From contig NZ_CADFGE010000004.1 in the NCBI RefSeq assembly GCF_902833645.1, forward strand, positions 372,001 through 436,000: a stretch of DNA of 64,000 nucleotides. Direction: 5' to 3'. A program made the translations under genes and the position numbers. Shown here in pieces: positions 33,993 to 43,388 of this stretch. The DNA is from Paraburkholderia fungorum (GTDB lineage: Bacteria > Pseudomonadota > Gammaproteobacteria > Burkholderiales > Burkholderiaceae). Under the pieces are notes generated by a model. That model saw only the letters and a program-made list of their open reading frames with translations. It ran no database searches and was not told the DNA's origin. Each line of letters begins with the position of its first letter. Position 1 is the first letter of the stretch.

Positions 33993-34637
33993 ATGCAAAA
34001 CCTGATCGTTGCTGTCGTTGCCTACCTGATCGGCTCGGTGTCGTTTGCCGTGATCGTGAGCGCTGCAATGGGGCTGGACGACCCGCGCTCGTATGGTTCG
34101 GGCAATCCGGGCGCCACTAACGTGCTACGCAGCGGCAGCAAGAAGGCCGCGATTCTCACGCTGATCGGCGACGCCTTCAAAGGCTGGTTGCCGGTGTGGT
34201 TCGTGGTGCACTTCGGCGCGCGCTACGGGCTCGACGATACGTCGGTGGCGATAGCGAGCATCGCCGTGTTTCTCGGTCATCTGTATCCGGTTTTCTTCCG
34301 CTTCAAGGGCGGCAAGGGTGTGGCGACCGCCGCGGGTGTGCTGCTCGCGATCAATCCGATCCTCGGCATTGCTACGTTGCTGACGTGGCTGATCGTGGCA
34401 TTCTTCACGCGCTATTCGTCGCTGGCGGCTTTGGCCGCGGCCGTATTCGCGCCGCTCTTCGACGGTTTTCTGTTCGGGCCGCATATCATCGCGCTGGCGA
34501 TTGTCGTGATGAGTTCGCTGCTGGTATGGCGTCACCGCGGCAATATCGCCAAGCTGATGCGCGGCCAGGAAAGCCGCATCGGCGACAAGAAGAAAACCGA
34601 CGCAGCGGGGAGCGCGGCCGGCGGTAACGAGTCTTGA
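33993..34637 (+). CDS. plsY: glycerol-3-phosphate acyltransferase
   Basis: 214 residues, five or six membrane segments. Uses acyl-phosphate to acylate glycerol-3-phosphate in the inner membrane, the first step of phospholipid synthesis. The three family motifs are SYGSGNPGATNVLR, RFKGGKGVATAAGVLL and the third-loop region before HIIALAIVVMSSLLVWRHRGN. The C-terminal 30 residues are a charged tail. Convergent with yajQ. Confidence 0.95.
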   Translation: MQNLIVAVVAYLIGSVSFAVIVSAAMGLDDPRSYGSGNPGATNVLRSGSKKAAILTLIGDAFKGWLPVWFVVHFGARYGLDDTSVAIASIAVFLGHLYPVFFRFKGGKGVATAAGVLLAINPILGIATLLTWLIVAFFTRYSSLAALAAAVFAPLFDGFLFGPHIIALAIVVMSSLLVWRHRGNIAKLMRGQESRIGDKKKTDAAGSAAGGNES

Positions 34638-34685
34638 GCGTGGACCCATTGGCGGGCCTCAACGGGGCCTCAACGCACGTCCGCT

Positions 34686-34713
34686 ACCAGGCGTCCACAC
34701 ATGCCTGGTTTTA
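34686..34713 (+). terminator. plsY terminator
   Basis: ACCAGGC and GCCTGGT (34686-34692, 34703-34709) flank a 10-nt loop and are followed by TTTT. Confidence 0.6.
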
Positions 34714-34726
34714 AGCGTCACGCGTG

Positions 34727-35212
34727 TCAGTCACGGAAGTTGTTGAAGTCGAGCGGCGTGTCAGTCACGTCCTTGCGCAGCATCGCGATCACGCTTTGCA
34801 AGTCGTCGCGCTTGCCGCCTGTGATGCGCACCGCATCGCCCTGAATGCTCGCCTGGACCTTGATCTTGCTGTCCTTCACGAGGCGCACGATTTTCTTCGA
34901 CAGATCGCCGGAGACGCCTTTCTTGATCTTGATGACCTGCTTGACCTTGTCGCCGCCGATCTTCTCGATCTTGCCGTAGTCGAGAAAGCGCACGTCCACA
35001 TTGCGCTTGGCCATTTTCGACAGCAGGACGTCCTTGACCTGGCCGAGCTTGAAATCGTCGTCGGCGTAGGCCGTGATTTCACTTTCCTTGTGCTCGACAC
35101 GCGCGTCCGACCCTTTGAAGTCGAAGCGGGTTGAAATTTCCTTGTTGGACTGCTCGATCGCGTTCTTGACTTCGATCATGTCCGCTTCGCAGACGACGTC
35201 AAACGATGGCAT
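34727..35212 (-). CDS. yajQ: YajQ family cyclic-di-GMP/nucleotide-binding protein
   Basis: 161 residues from MPSFDVVCEADM (35212; SD GGAG). The protein has two ferredoxin-like domains with STRFDFKGSDARVEHKESEI and RVTGGKRDDLQ-like RITGGKRDDLQSVIAML. Some family members bind cyclic di-GMP and act as transcription co-regulators; others bind nucleic acids. Divergent from murB. Confidence 0.92.
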   Translation of the reverse strand: MPSFDVVCEADMIEVKNAIEQSNKEISTRFDFKGSDARVEHKESEITAYADDDFKLGQVKDVLLSKMAKRNVDVRFLDYGKIEKIGGDKVKQVIKIKKGVSGDLSKKIVRLVKDSKIKVQASIQGDAVRITGGKRDDLQSVIAMLRKDVTDTPLDFNNFRD

Positions 35213-35396
35213 TGTTTTCTCCCAATGGTGCTGCGGTGCGTGGCGCAACCGGTCGGCTGCTCACGGGGCACTCGCTATAATCACGAACCTGGTGTCATTT
35301 TACCGATGCCACTCCCTTTTGCCTAAGGCCGCCGCGCATTGTCGCGCGGCAGGGGCCAGATGCCGTTTCGTTCGCCGTCCCATTCTTCCTATTCCG

Positions 35397-36437
35397 ATGT
35401 CTCTATCCGACTCTGCCGCGTTCGTTGCCGGCTATCCGCTGAAGGCGCATAACACCTTCGGTTTCGATGTTCGCGCGCACTTCGCGTGCCGGATCGAGCA
35501 CGAAGCGCAACTGATGGCTGCCGTGCGCGATCCGCGCGCCACCGGCTTGCCGCGGCTGGTGCTGGGCGGCGGCAGCAACGTCGTGCTGACGGACGACTTC
35601 GCCGGACTGGTGCTGCTAGTGGCGCTGCGAGGCCGCCGCGTCGTGCGTGAGGACGATGACGCCTGGTACGTCGAGGCGGCCGCCGGCGAGCCGTGGCACG
35701 AGTTTGTCGCATGGACTTTGTCGCAAGGGCTGCCTGGATTGGAGAACCTCGCGCTGATTCCCGGCACGGTGGGCGCAGCGCCGATTCAGAACATCGGCGC
35801 GTACGGGCTGGAAATGTGCGAGCGGTTTGCGTCGCTGCGAGCGGTTGAGCTGGAAACGGGCGCCGTGGTCGAACTCGATGCCGCCGCTTGCCGATTCGGC
35901 TACCGTGACAGTTTTTTCAAGCGGGAAGGGCGCGACCGTTTTGTGATTACTTCGGTCACGTTCCGTTTGCCGAAAGTTTGGCAGCCGCGCGCCGGCTATG
36001 CGGATATCGCGCGCGAACTGGCTGCGGGTGGCAATGCCGCGGCCGCGCCGAGTGCGCAGGCGATTTTCGACGCGGTAGTCGCGGTGCGGCGCGCCAAGCT
36101 GCCCGACCCGCTTCAGCTTGGTAACGCGGGGAGTTTCTTCAAGAATCCGGTCGTGGAAGCGGCGCAGTTCGAGGCGCTGAAGCTCAAGGAGCCAGAGGTC
36201 GTGTCTTACCTTCAACCGGACGGCCGGGTGAAGCTCGCCGCTGGCTGGTTGATCGATCGATGTGGCTGGAAAGGCCGTGCGATGGGCGCGGCGGCGGTGC
36301 ATCAGCGGCAGGCGCTGGTGCTGGTGAATCTCGGCGGCGCGAGCGGGGCGGAGGTATTGGCGCTTGCAAAGGCGGTGCAGCGGGACGTGCTGGCACGGTT
36401 TGGGGTGGAGCTGGAGGCGGAACCGGTTTGTTTGTGA
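35397..36437 (+). CDS. murB: UDP-N-acetylenolpyruvoylglucosamine reductase
   Basis: 346 residues. FAD enzyme that makes UDP-MurNAc for peptidoglycan. Motifs: NTFGFDVRAHFACRIE, LGGGSNVVLTDDFAGLV, LIPGTVGAAPIQNIGAYG, the FGYRDSFFK loop, NAGSFFKNP (catalytic Ser) and the C-terminal AGWLIDRCGWKG. The start at 35397 gives the family N-terminus; the frame itself is open from 35073. TATAAT at 35276-35281 lies upstream but without a good -35. Confidence 0.95.
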   Translation: MSLSDSAAFVAGYPLKAHNTFGFDVRAHFACRIEHEAQLMAAVRDPRATGLPRLVLGGGSNVVLTDDFAGLVLLVALRGRRVVREDDDAWYVEAAAGEPWHEFVAWTLSQGLPGLENLALIPGTVGAAPIQNIGAYGLEMCERFASLRAVELETGAVVELDAAACRFGYRDSFFKREGRDRFVITSVTFRLPKVWQPRAGYADIARELAAGGNAAAAPSAQAIFDAVVAVRRAKLPDPLQLGNAGSFFKNPVVEAAQFEALKLKEPEVVSYLQPDGRVKLAAGWLIDRCGWKGRAMGAAAVHQRQALVLVNLGGASGAEVLALAKAVQRDVLARFGVELEAEPVCL

Positions 36438-36460
36438 TGGCGTAAGTGGCTTGCGGCAAT

Positions 36461-36499
36461 AAAAAAGGCGCCGGGAGTTTTCTCCCGGCGCCTTTTTTT
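36461..36499. terminator. bidirectional terminator, murB / argG
   Basis: Arms AAAAAAGGCGCCGGGAG and CTCCCGGCGCCTTTTTTT pair around a short loop between convergent genes. Confidence 0.92.
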
Positions 36500-36586
36500 G
36501 CGTCTGTGATTCAGTGCCGGCCGCGCCTTGCGGCACTTAACTTCGCTCACGCGAAGTTAAGTTAGCCTTCACCGAAACGCCCGTGC

Positions 36587-37813
36587 TCAGCCGCGCTGAC
36601 GACGTGCGTTTTCAGCAATCCGCATACGCAGCGCGTTCAGCTTGATGAAGCCGCCAGCATCGGCCTGGTTGTAAGCGCCGCCGTCGTCGTCGAACGTGGC
36701 AATCGTCTTGTCGAACAGCGTTTCTTTCGAGTCGCGCGCGACAACCGAGACGCTGCCCTTGTACAGCTTTACACGCACCCAGCCGTTGACCTTCTCTTGC
36801 GTATGGTCGATCAGCACCTGGATGGCGCGGCGCTCCGGGCTCCACCAGTAGCCGTTATAAATCAGCGACGCGTAACGGGCCATCAGATCGTCTTTCAGGT
36901 GAGCGACTTCACGGTCGAGCGTGATCGACTCGATACCGCGGTGCGCCTTCAGCATGATCGTGCCGCCCGGCGTTTCATAGCAGCCGCGCGACTTCATGCC
37001 GACGTAACGGTTTTCAACCAGATCCAGACGGCCGATGCCGTGCTTGCCGCCCAGGCGGTTAAGCTCGGTCAGCATCTCGGCCGGCGACAAACGCTTGCCG
37101 TTGATCGCGACCGGGTCGCCGTGCTCATACTCGATGTCGAGATACTCAGCCTGATCCGGCGCCTGTTCCGGCGACACCGTCCAACGCCACATGTCGGCTT
37201 CGGCTTCGGCCTTCGGGTCTTCCAGGTGACGGCCTTCGAACGAGATGTGCAGCAGGTTCGCGTCCATCGAATACGGCGCGCCGCCTTGCTTGTGCTTCAT
37301 TTCGATCGGAATGCCGGCCTTTTCGGCGTACGCGAGCAGCTTTTCGCGCGACAGCAGATCCCATTCACGCCACGGCGCGATCACCTTGATGCCCGGTTCC
37401 AGCGCGTAGTAGCCGAGTTCGAAGCGAACCTGGTCGTTGCCCTTGCCGGTTGCGCCGTGCGAGACCGCTTGCGCGCCGGTGGCGCGGGCGATTTCGATCT
37501 GACGCTTGGCGATCAGCGGACGCGCGATCGACGTGCCCAGCAGGTATTCGCCTTCATAGATCGTGTTGGCGCGGAACATCGGGAACACGTAGTCGCGCAC
37601 GAACTCTTCACGCAGGTCTTCAATGAAGATGTTGTCCGGCTTGATGCCGAGTTGCAGGGCCTTTTTGCGCGCCGGTTCCAGCTCTTCGCCCTGGCCGATG
37701 TCGGCCGTAAACGTGACGACTTCGGCGTCGTAGTTGTCCTGCAACCACTTCAGGATGACGGAGGTGTCGAGGCCGCCCGAATAGGCGAGCACGACTTTCT
37801 TGATATCGCTCAT
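36587..37813 (-). CDS. argG: argininosuccinate synthase
   Basis: 408 residues. Ligates citrulline and aspartate using ATP. The N-terminal PP-loop is VVLAYSGGLDTSVILKWLQD; GQGEELEPARKKA, SHGATGKGNDQVRFEL and DLVENRYVGMKSRG are family features. It lies 260 nt behind argF on the same strand, and with it converts ornithine to argininosuccinate. Confidence 0.97.
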   Translation of the reverse strand: MSDIKKVVLAYSGGLDTSVILKWLQDNYDAEVVTFTADIGQGEELEPARKKALQLGIKPDNIFIEDLREEFVRDYVFPMFRANTIYEGEYLLGTSIARPLIAKRQIEIARATGAQAVSHGATGKGNDQVRFELGYYALEPGIKVIAPWREWDLLSREKLLAYAEKAGIPIEMKHKQGGAPYSMDANLLHISFEGRHLEDPKAEAEADMWRWTVSPEQAPDQAEYLDIEYEHGDPVAINGKRLSPAEMLTELNRLGGKHGIGRLDLVENRYVGMKSRGCYETPGGTIMLKAHRGIESITLDREVAHLKDDLMARYASLIYNGYWWSPERRAIQVLIDHTQEKVNGWVRVKLYKGSVSVVARDSKETLFDKTIATFDDDGGAYNQADAGGFIKLNALRMRIAENARRQRG

Positions 37814-38074
37814 GGTGAACTCGTAGCTGGAGAAAGCTGGAAAACAAGGCGCACCGGCGGTTCCGGAGCGCGGAAAACCACTATTTTGACACTAAACCGC
37901 CGCTTGCCCCTCGTTTTTGGGGTAGGGCGGCGGGTAAGCCAGGTCCACTTGGGAGCGTGAACTACCCGTGAACAACCCGCGGACACCGGCCTGATGCGTG
38001 GCGCTAAACGTGGATGCCTTGCCTCGTATTCAAGGCCCCGTCGCGCTTCACGCAGGTGCTGCGTAGCGGTTCGC

Positions 38075-39004
38075 TCAGTGATTGAGCTTGCCGAGCAGCA
38101 GATATTCCATCAACGCCTTTTGCACGTGCAGACGATTTTCCGCTTCGTCCCACACGACGCTTTGCGGGCCGTCGATCACTTCCGCGCTGACTTCCTCGCC
38201 GCGATGGGCGGGCAGGCAGTGCATGAACAATGCGTCGGAATTGGCGCGCGCCATCATGTCGGCGTCTACGCACCAGTCCGCGAAGGCTTTCTTGCGGGCT
38301 TCGTTTTCGGCCTCGAAGCCCATGCTGGTCCACACGTCGGTGGTGACCAGATCGGCACCGGTGCAAGCCTCGTTCGGATCGTCGAATTCCTGATAGAACG
38401 GGGCGCTTTCCGGCGCGACCATCGCGTGGTCGAGTTTGTAGCCCGGCGGCGTGGACAGGCGCAGCTTGAAACCGAGAATCTGCGCGGCTTCGATCCACGT
38501 GTACAGCATGTTGTTGGCGTCGCCGACCCATGCGACCGTCTTGCCGCGAATCGGACCGCGATGCTCGAAATACGTGAAGATGTCCGCCAGCACCTGGCAC
38601 GGGTGATATTCGTTGGTCAGCCCATTGATCACCGGCACGCGGGAATTCTCGGCGAAGCGCTGAAGAATGTCCTGGCCGAACGTGCGGATCATGATGATGT
38701 CGACCATGCGCGAGATCACCTGCGCCGCGTCTTCAATCGGTTCGCCGCGGCCAAGCTGCGTGTCGCGCGTACTCATGAAGACGGCGTGGCCGCCTAGCTG
38801 GAAGATGCCGGCTTCGAACGACAGGCGCGTGCGTGTCGAATTCTTCTCGAAGATCATCGCCAGCGTGCGGTCGTGCAGCGGATGGTACGTCTCGTAGTTC
38901 TTGAACTTGCGTTTGAGAATGCGCGCGCGTTCCAGTACGTACTCGTAGTCGTCCAGCGAGAAATCCTTGAACTGCAGGTAGTGGCGAATTTTCTTGGCGG
39001 TCAT
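38075..39004 (-). CDS. argF: ornithine carbamoyltransferase
   Basis: 309 residues. Makes citrulline from ornithine and carbamoyl phosphate. Carbamoyl-phosphate site FEKNSTRTRLSFE, then YHPCQVLADI, and the ornithine-site loop MHCLPAHRGEEV. Upstream of argG in the same direction; the 260-nt gap between them shows no gene. Confidence 0.97.
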   Translation of the reverse strand: MTAKKIRHYLQFKDFSLDDYEYVLERARILKRKFKNYETYHPLHDRTLAMIFEKNSTRTRLSFEAGIFQLGGHAVFMSTRDTQLGRGEPIEDAAQVISRMVDIIMIRTFGQDILQRFAENSRVPVINGLTNEYHPCQVLADIFTYFEHRGPIRGKTVAWVGDANNMLYTWIEAAQILGFKLRLSTPPGYKLDHAMVAPESAPFYQEFDDPNEACTGADLVTTDVWTSMGFEAENEARKKAFADWCVDADMMARANSDALFMHCLPAHRGEEVSAEVIDGPQSVVWDEAENRLHVQKALMEYLLLGKLNH

Positions 39005-39440
39005 GAAACAAATACGGCGGTCTCACCCGGCAGGATTGCCGGACGGCGCCGCCGTCGTTTGTGGTAACTCAATGCAGCATAAAGGATTTCGCCTCGTTTG
39101 ACGAGTCGGCTAAAACGTCCGGCAAGCCGGCTGAAAGCCGTTTGCAACCCTCAAACGAGGCTTGTGTGCGCTGCGGAAAAAGGTCCGCTGCGCTATAATC
39201 TACCGGTTATCCCTAAGCCCAGCAGGCTGATATCGAGCTTGCGGGACACGGCTCGCGCGCTCCGGAAAGTTTCGTCGCGGTGCGCCGTCATGATGAGCGC
39301 CGCGGCGGCCTGTCCGGCCCTTCGCGGTATCTGGCGGCGCAGCTCGCCAATCAGGCGTGGTCACGTGTTCAGGCATCCCAAAGCCGCTTTGCAGTCAGCT
39401 TTGCCGTCATTCCGCTGGGCAGTCACACAGGTATTCCTAC
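39005..39440. other. intergenic region between argF and the DUF3579 gene
   Basis: No gene is supported. A TATAAT (39197-39202 region, after GCTGCGC) points toward the DUF3579 gene, but no -35 is clear, which would leave a long leader of about 230 nt. Confidence 0.35.
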
Positions 39441-39791
39441 ATGGCCGAAGCAGCTCCAACCGAATATTTCATTCAGGGCATCACGTCGACCGGGAAAAAG
39501 TTTCGGCCGAGCGACTGGTCGGAGCGGCTCGCAGGCGTCATGGCATGCTTTGGTCCCAGCCCGGGCGGCAAGGGGCCGAACGCTTACCTGCAATACTCGC
39601 TGTACGTGCGGCCCACCATGATCGGTGACCTCAAGTGCGTGATTCTCGATTCGCGTTTGCGCGATATCGAGCCGATGGCCTTTGATTTCGTTTTGAACTT
39701 CGCAAAAGACAACGATCTCGTCGTGACGGAGGCTTGCGAGTTGCAACTCGAGCAGCACCCGGCGCCGCAAGAGAAGAGGCATGTGATCTAG
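39441..39791 (+). CDS. DUF3579 domain protein
   Basis: 116 residues from MAEAAPTEYFIQG. A small, apparently soluble protein; IQGITSTGKKFRPSDWSERL is the family hallmark, followed by YSLYVRPTMIGDLKCVILDS. The family is found mainly in beta-proteobacteria and has no established function. It lies between argF and rpsT, with its own terminator. Confidence 0.9.
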   Translation: MAEAAPTEYFIQGITSTGKKFRPSDWSERLAGVMACFGPSPGGKGPNAYLQYSLYVRPTMIGDLKCVILDSRLRDIEPMAFDFVLNFAKDNDLVVTEACELQLEQHPAPQEKRHVI

Positions 39792-39821
39792 CAGGAGCTT
39801 CTGCCGGATCGGCAAAAAAGC

Positions 39822-39848
39822 AAAAACCCGCAGCCAGCGGGTTTTTTT
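39822..39848 (+). terminator. terminator of the DUF3579 gene
   Basis: AAAAACCCGC and GCGGGTTTTT with an AGCCA loop, ending in seven T. Confidence 0.85.
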
Positions 39849-39978
39849 GTGCCTGAAGCAATGACTTCAGGGCGGGTGGCATGGGTGCTGTGGAGTCGAT
39901 GTGCCGCTAACTGAGGCGCGAACCGGTGAAGGTCCGTATCCGCTGCCGTTAGTAGGCAAACTCGAGGCAAGCCCCAAG

Positions 39979-40004
39979 CAAAAAAGCCCGCCGAAGCGAG
40001 CCTT
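39979..40004 (-). terminator. rpsT terminator
   Basis: On the minus strand GGCTCGC-TTCG-GCGGGCT (with a G-U pair) is followed by six T. A second hairpin lies just upstream at about 40025-40046. Confidence 0.7.
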
Positions 40005-40054
40005 TCCGTTGCAGCGGAAACAGGAGGTAGCCCACCGAAGCGGGCTGACCGAAT

Positions 40055-40333
40055 TTACTGCGCTGCAGGCGCTTGCAGACCTTTGAGGGCTGCAGCCAGA
40101 CGGCTCTTGTTACGAGCTGCCTTGTTCTTGTGGACGATTTTCTTGTCGGCGATGATGTCGATGGTCTTCGACGATGCCTGGAAGATCTCAGCGGCCTTAG
40201 CCTTGTCGCCGGCTTCGATTGCCTTGCGGACAGCCTTGATAGCCGTGCGGAACTTCGAGCGCAGTGCCGAGTTGTGCGAGTTTGCCTTGGCGGCCTGGCG
40301 GGCGCGCTTACGTGCTTGTGCGGAGTTAGCCAT
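40055..40333 (-). CDS. rpsT: 30S ribosomal protein S20
   Basis: 92 residues, very rich in Lys, Arg and Ala: MANSAQARKRARQAAKANSH is the S20 N-terminus. Binds 16S rRNA early in 30S assembly. Single gene, divergent from murJ across 547 nt; rpsT is commonly autoregulated, but nothing in the leader shows this clearly. Confidence 0.97.
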   Translation of the reverse strand: MANSAQARKRARQAAKANSHNSALRSKFRTAIKAVRKAIEAGDKAKAAEIFQASSKTIDIIADKKIVHKNKAARNKSRLAAALKGLQAPAAQ

Positions 40334-40880
40334 GACGGTTCCTTATCCTGTTCCTGTTTCCAGTACCTGACCTTCAAGTGGGTGAGGTGCTGCTTTTAGA
40401 TCGAACTCTTGGAAGCGATTGCCCAAGAGCGCAAAAAGTGTCGAAAAAAATCGATCGGACTACGCGAAGGCGCGCCCGTGTTCGGAGTATTTCGAGGATA
40501 AAGGTGACCGTTTGATGCCGACCTGAACCCCGTCCGAAAATTGAGCGAGCTTCGAAACCGGCGATTATAGCAACAAAATCAGGCACGTGGCAACGGGGAA
40601 TCGTCGGGCGCGGCGTGCCGGTTGCCGCGCGAGATCCGGGATTCTGCCGGCCCTGACTAGGGCGGGATCGTCTGCGGGTGTGCCGACGACCGTGCGGCAA
40701 CAGGCGAGCGGATGGCAGGCCCGGCACGCAGGGGGTGCGGCGCGGGTACGGCGGCCAACAAAAAAACAACCATAAAACGGCCCGATTCGCTCGTCTGAAC
40801 GAACGTATGCGGCGCAAATCGGTCCGATTCGCGTTCTGGCTCGTCGTCCGCCCCTGCGGCACCCGTATAATAAGCGCCCC
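40334..40880. other. 547-bp divergent intergenic region, rpsT / murJ
   Basis: No gene is supported. A TATAAT at 40865-40870 ends 10 nt before the murJ start codon, so an mRNA made from it would be leaderless or nearly so. Confidence 0.4.
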
Positions 40881-42431
40881 ATGAATCTATTCCGAGCCCT
40901 GCTGACGGTCAGCGGCTTCACGCTGCTGTCGCGCGTGACCGGACTGGCCCGCGAAACGCTGATCGCCCGTGCGTTCGGCGCCAGTCAATACACTGACGCG
41001 TTTTACGTCGCCTTCCGCATCCCGAACCTGCTGCGCCGCATTTCCGCCGAGGGTGCGTTCTCGCAGGCCTTCGTGCCGATTCTCGCCGAGTTCAAGAACC
41101 AGCAAGGACACGACGCCACCAAGGCGCTGGTCGACGCCACCTCGACCGTGCTCGCCTGGGCGCTCGCGATTCTCTCGCTGATAGGCGTGGTGGGGGCCTC
41201 GGGCGTGGTGTTCATCGTCGCGTCGGGACTCGCGCATGAGGGCCACGCCTATGCGCTCGCGGTCACGATGACGCGCATCATGTTCCCGTACATCATTTTC
41301 ATCTCGCTGACGTCGCTGGCGTCCGGCGTGCTGAATACGTACAAGAATTTTTCGCTGCCCGCGTTCGCGCCGGTCCTGCTGAACGTGGCTTTCATCTTCG
41401 CGGCGGTGTTCGTCGCGCCGCGCCTGCAAACGCCGGTTTATGCGCTCGCGTGGGCGGTAATCGCCGGCGGCGTGCTGCAGTTCATCGTGCAACTACCAGG
41501 TCTGAAGAAGATCGACATGCTGCCGCGCATCGGCCTGAATCCGCTGAAAGCGCTCGCGCATCGCGGTGTGAAGCGAGTTCTGTCGAAGATGGTGCCGGCA
41601 ATGTTCGCCGTATCGGTCGCGCAGATCAGCCTGATCATCAACACCAACATTGCGTCGCGGATCGGCCCGGGTGCTGTTTCCTGGATCAATTACGCCGACC
41701 GGCTGATGGAGTTTCCGACCGCGCTGCTCGGTGTCGCGCTTGGCACGATCCTGCTGCCGAGCTTGTCGAAGGCGCACGTGGATGCCGATTCGCACGAGTA
41801 TTCGTCGCTGCTCGACTGGGGGCTGCGTGTCACCTTCCTGCTGGCGGCGCCCAGCGCCATCGCGCTGTTTTTCTTCGCTCAGCCACTCACCGCGACGCTG
41901 TTCCACTACGGTAAGTTCGACGGCAACGCCGTGGTGATGGTCGGTCGCGCGCTGTCTGCGTACGGCATCGGCCTCGTCGGCCTGATTCTCATCAAGATCC
42001 TCGCGCCCGGTTTTTACGCCAAGCAGGACATCAAGACGCCGGTGAAGATCGGCGTTGGCGTGCTGATCGCCACACAGATGAGCAACTATCTGTTCGTGCC
42101 GATTTTCGCGCATGCGGGCCTCACGCTGAGCGTCGGGCTCGGTGCTTGCGTCAACGCGCTGTTCCTGTTCCTCGGTCTGCGCAAGCGCGGCATTTACACG
42201 CCGTCGAAAGGCTGGTTGAAGTTCTTCGTGCAATTGTTCGGCGCCTGTCTGGTGCTGGCCGGCGCGATGCATTGGTTCGCGATCAGCTTCGACTGGATCG
42301 GCATGCACAGCCGGCCGGTCGATCGCATCGTGTTGCTGGGGGCGTGCCTCGTTCTGTTCGCCGCGCTATATTTCGGTATGCTTTGGCTGATGGGCTTCAA
42401 GTACGCGTATTTCAAAAGGCGGGTGAAGTGA
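40881..42431 (+). CDS. murJ: lipid II flippase MurJ
   Basis: 516 residues, about 14 membrane segments. MOP-superfamily flippase moving lipid II across the inner membrane. Typical start SGFTLLSRVTGLARETLIARAFGAS, with RIPNLLRRISAEGAFSQAFVP (the essential Arg-rich inner loop) and NYADRLMEFPTALLGVALGT. The last codons overlap the GTG preceding the next gene, suggesting a two-gene operon. Confidence 0.96.
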   Translation: MNLFRALLTVSGFTLLSRVTGLARETLIARAFGASQYTDAFYVAFRIPNLLRRISAEGAFSQAFVPILAEFKNQQGHDATKALVDATSTVLAWALAILSLIGVVGASGVVFIVASGLAHEGHAYALAVTMTRIMFPYIIFISLTSLASGVLNTYKNFSLPAFAPVLLNVAFIFAAVFVAPRLQTPVYALAWAVIAGGVLQFIVQLPGLKKIDMLPRIGLNPLKALAHRGVKRVLSKMVPAMFAVSVAQISLIINTNIASRIGPGAVSWINYADRLMEFPTALLGVALGTILLPSLSKAHVDADSHEYSSLLDWGLRVTFLLAAPSAIALFFFAQPLTATLFHYGKFDGNAVVMVGRALSAYGIGLVGLILIKILAPGFYAKQDIKTPVKIGVGVLIATQMSNYLFVPIFAHAGLTLSVGLGACVNALFLFLGLRKRGIYTPSKGWLKFFVQLFGACLVLAGAMHWFAISFDWIGMHSRPVDRIVLLGACLVLFAALYFGMLWLMGFKYAYFKRRVK

Positions 42432-42436
42432 TCACG

Positions 42437-43279
42437 ATGACGCGAGTTCTCGACTATTTCAGTACGCTGGTTGCCGAAGATGACAGCCTGCCGCTGACCG
42501 AGGCGGCGCTTTCGCTCGCGCAGGACGCTTATCCCGATCTCGATTTGCAAGGCACGCTGGCCGAGATCGACGAGCTGGTTTTGCGTTTGCAGCGCCGCAT
42601 ACCGGACGACGCCGACATCAGACAGAAGGTCGGCATTCTGAACCGGTTCTTCTTTCGCGAGCTGGGTTTCGCCAGCAACCTCAACGATTATTACGACCCC
42701 GACAACAGTCATCTGAACGCAGTGCTGAAGCGCCGCCGCGGCATTCCGATTTCGCTGGCGGTGCTGTATCTGGAGATGGCCGAGCAGATCGGCATTCCGG
42801 CGCGCGGCGTGTCGTTTCCGGGTCACTTCCTGTTGCGCGTGACAACGCCGGACGGCGACGTGATGCTCGATCCGACTACCGGGCATTCGCTGTCCGAGTC
42901 GCAGATGGTGGATATGCTGGAGCCCTATGTGGCGTCGGCGGGCGACTCGGTGAGCCGGGCGTTGCGCATGTTGCTGCAGCCGGCCACGCGCCGCGAAATC
43001 ATCGCTCGCATGCTGCGTAATCTGAAGTCGACTTATCTTCAGACAGAACGCTGGCAGCGTTTGTTGGCGGTGCAGCAGCGTCTTGTGATCCTGCTGCCGG
43101 ACAGCATCGAGGAAGTGCGCGATCGCGGGTTCGCCTATGCGCGGCTCGATTACCTGCGCCCGGCGCTCGAAGATCTCGAGCGCTATCTAGGCGATCGGCC
43201 GGATGCTGAAGACGCGACGGTGGTGGAATCGCAGTTGCATGAACTGCGCCAACGCACCCAGTACGACGACCGCGACTGA
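42437..43279 (+). CDS. SirB1 family protein (transglutaminase-like with TPR)
   Basis: 280 residues from the ATG at 42437; a GTG at 42428 that overlaps the murJ stop is an alternative. The SirB1 domain (about 35-190) contains RRRGIPISLAVLYLEMAEQI and PGHFLLRV with a conserved His; a helical TPR-like part ends the protein. The function is unestablished; E. coli SirB1 lies beside the prmC-sirB2 genes. Here it follows murJ directly. Confidence 0.85.
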   Translation: MTRVLDYFSTLVAEDDSLPLTEAALSLAQDAYPDLDLQGTLAEIDELVLRLQRRIPDDADIRQKVGILNRFFFRELGFASNLNDYYDPDNSHLNAVLKRRRGIPISLAVLYLEMAEQIGIPARGVSFPGHFLLRVTTPDGDVMLDPTTGHSLSESQMVDMLEPYVASAGDSVSRALRMLLQPATRREIIARMLRNLKSTYLQTERWQRLLAVQQRLVILLPDSIEEVRDRGFAYARLDYLRPALEDLERYLGDRPDAEDATVVESQLHELRQRTQYDDRD

Positions 43280-43304
43280 GCGCCGTTTCGACGGAGCAAA
43301 ACAG

Positions 43305-43348
43305 AACGCCTGCCAGTGAGTCATGCTGATTCACTGGCAGGCGTTTTT
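43305..43348. terminator. bidirectional terminator behind sirB1-like gene
   Basis: A stem of 19 positions (AACGCCTGCCAGTGA arm with TCACTGGCAGGCGTT arm) ends in five T on the plus strand. Confidence 0.85.
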
Positions 43349-43388
43349 CATTGGCACAGCCGCGCAACGCGGCAGGCCGGATGGGTTG

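Noticed and set aside
39895..39965. possible cobalamin-type leader (gcgcgaaccggtgaaggtccg region)
   Set aside because: It lies between two gene ends and not upstream of a gene, and the core elements of the riboswitch cannot be recognised.
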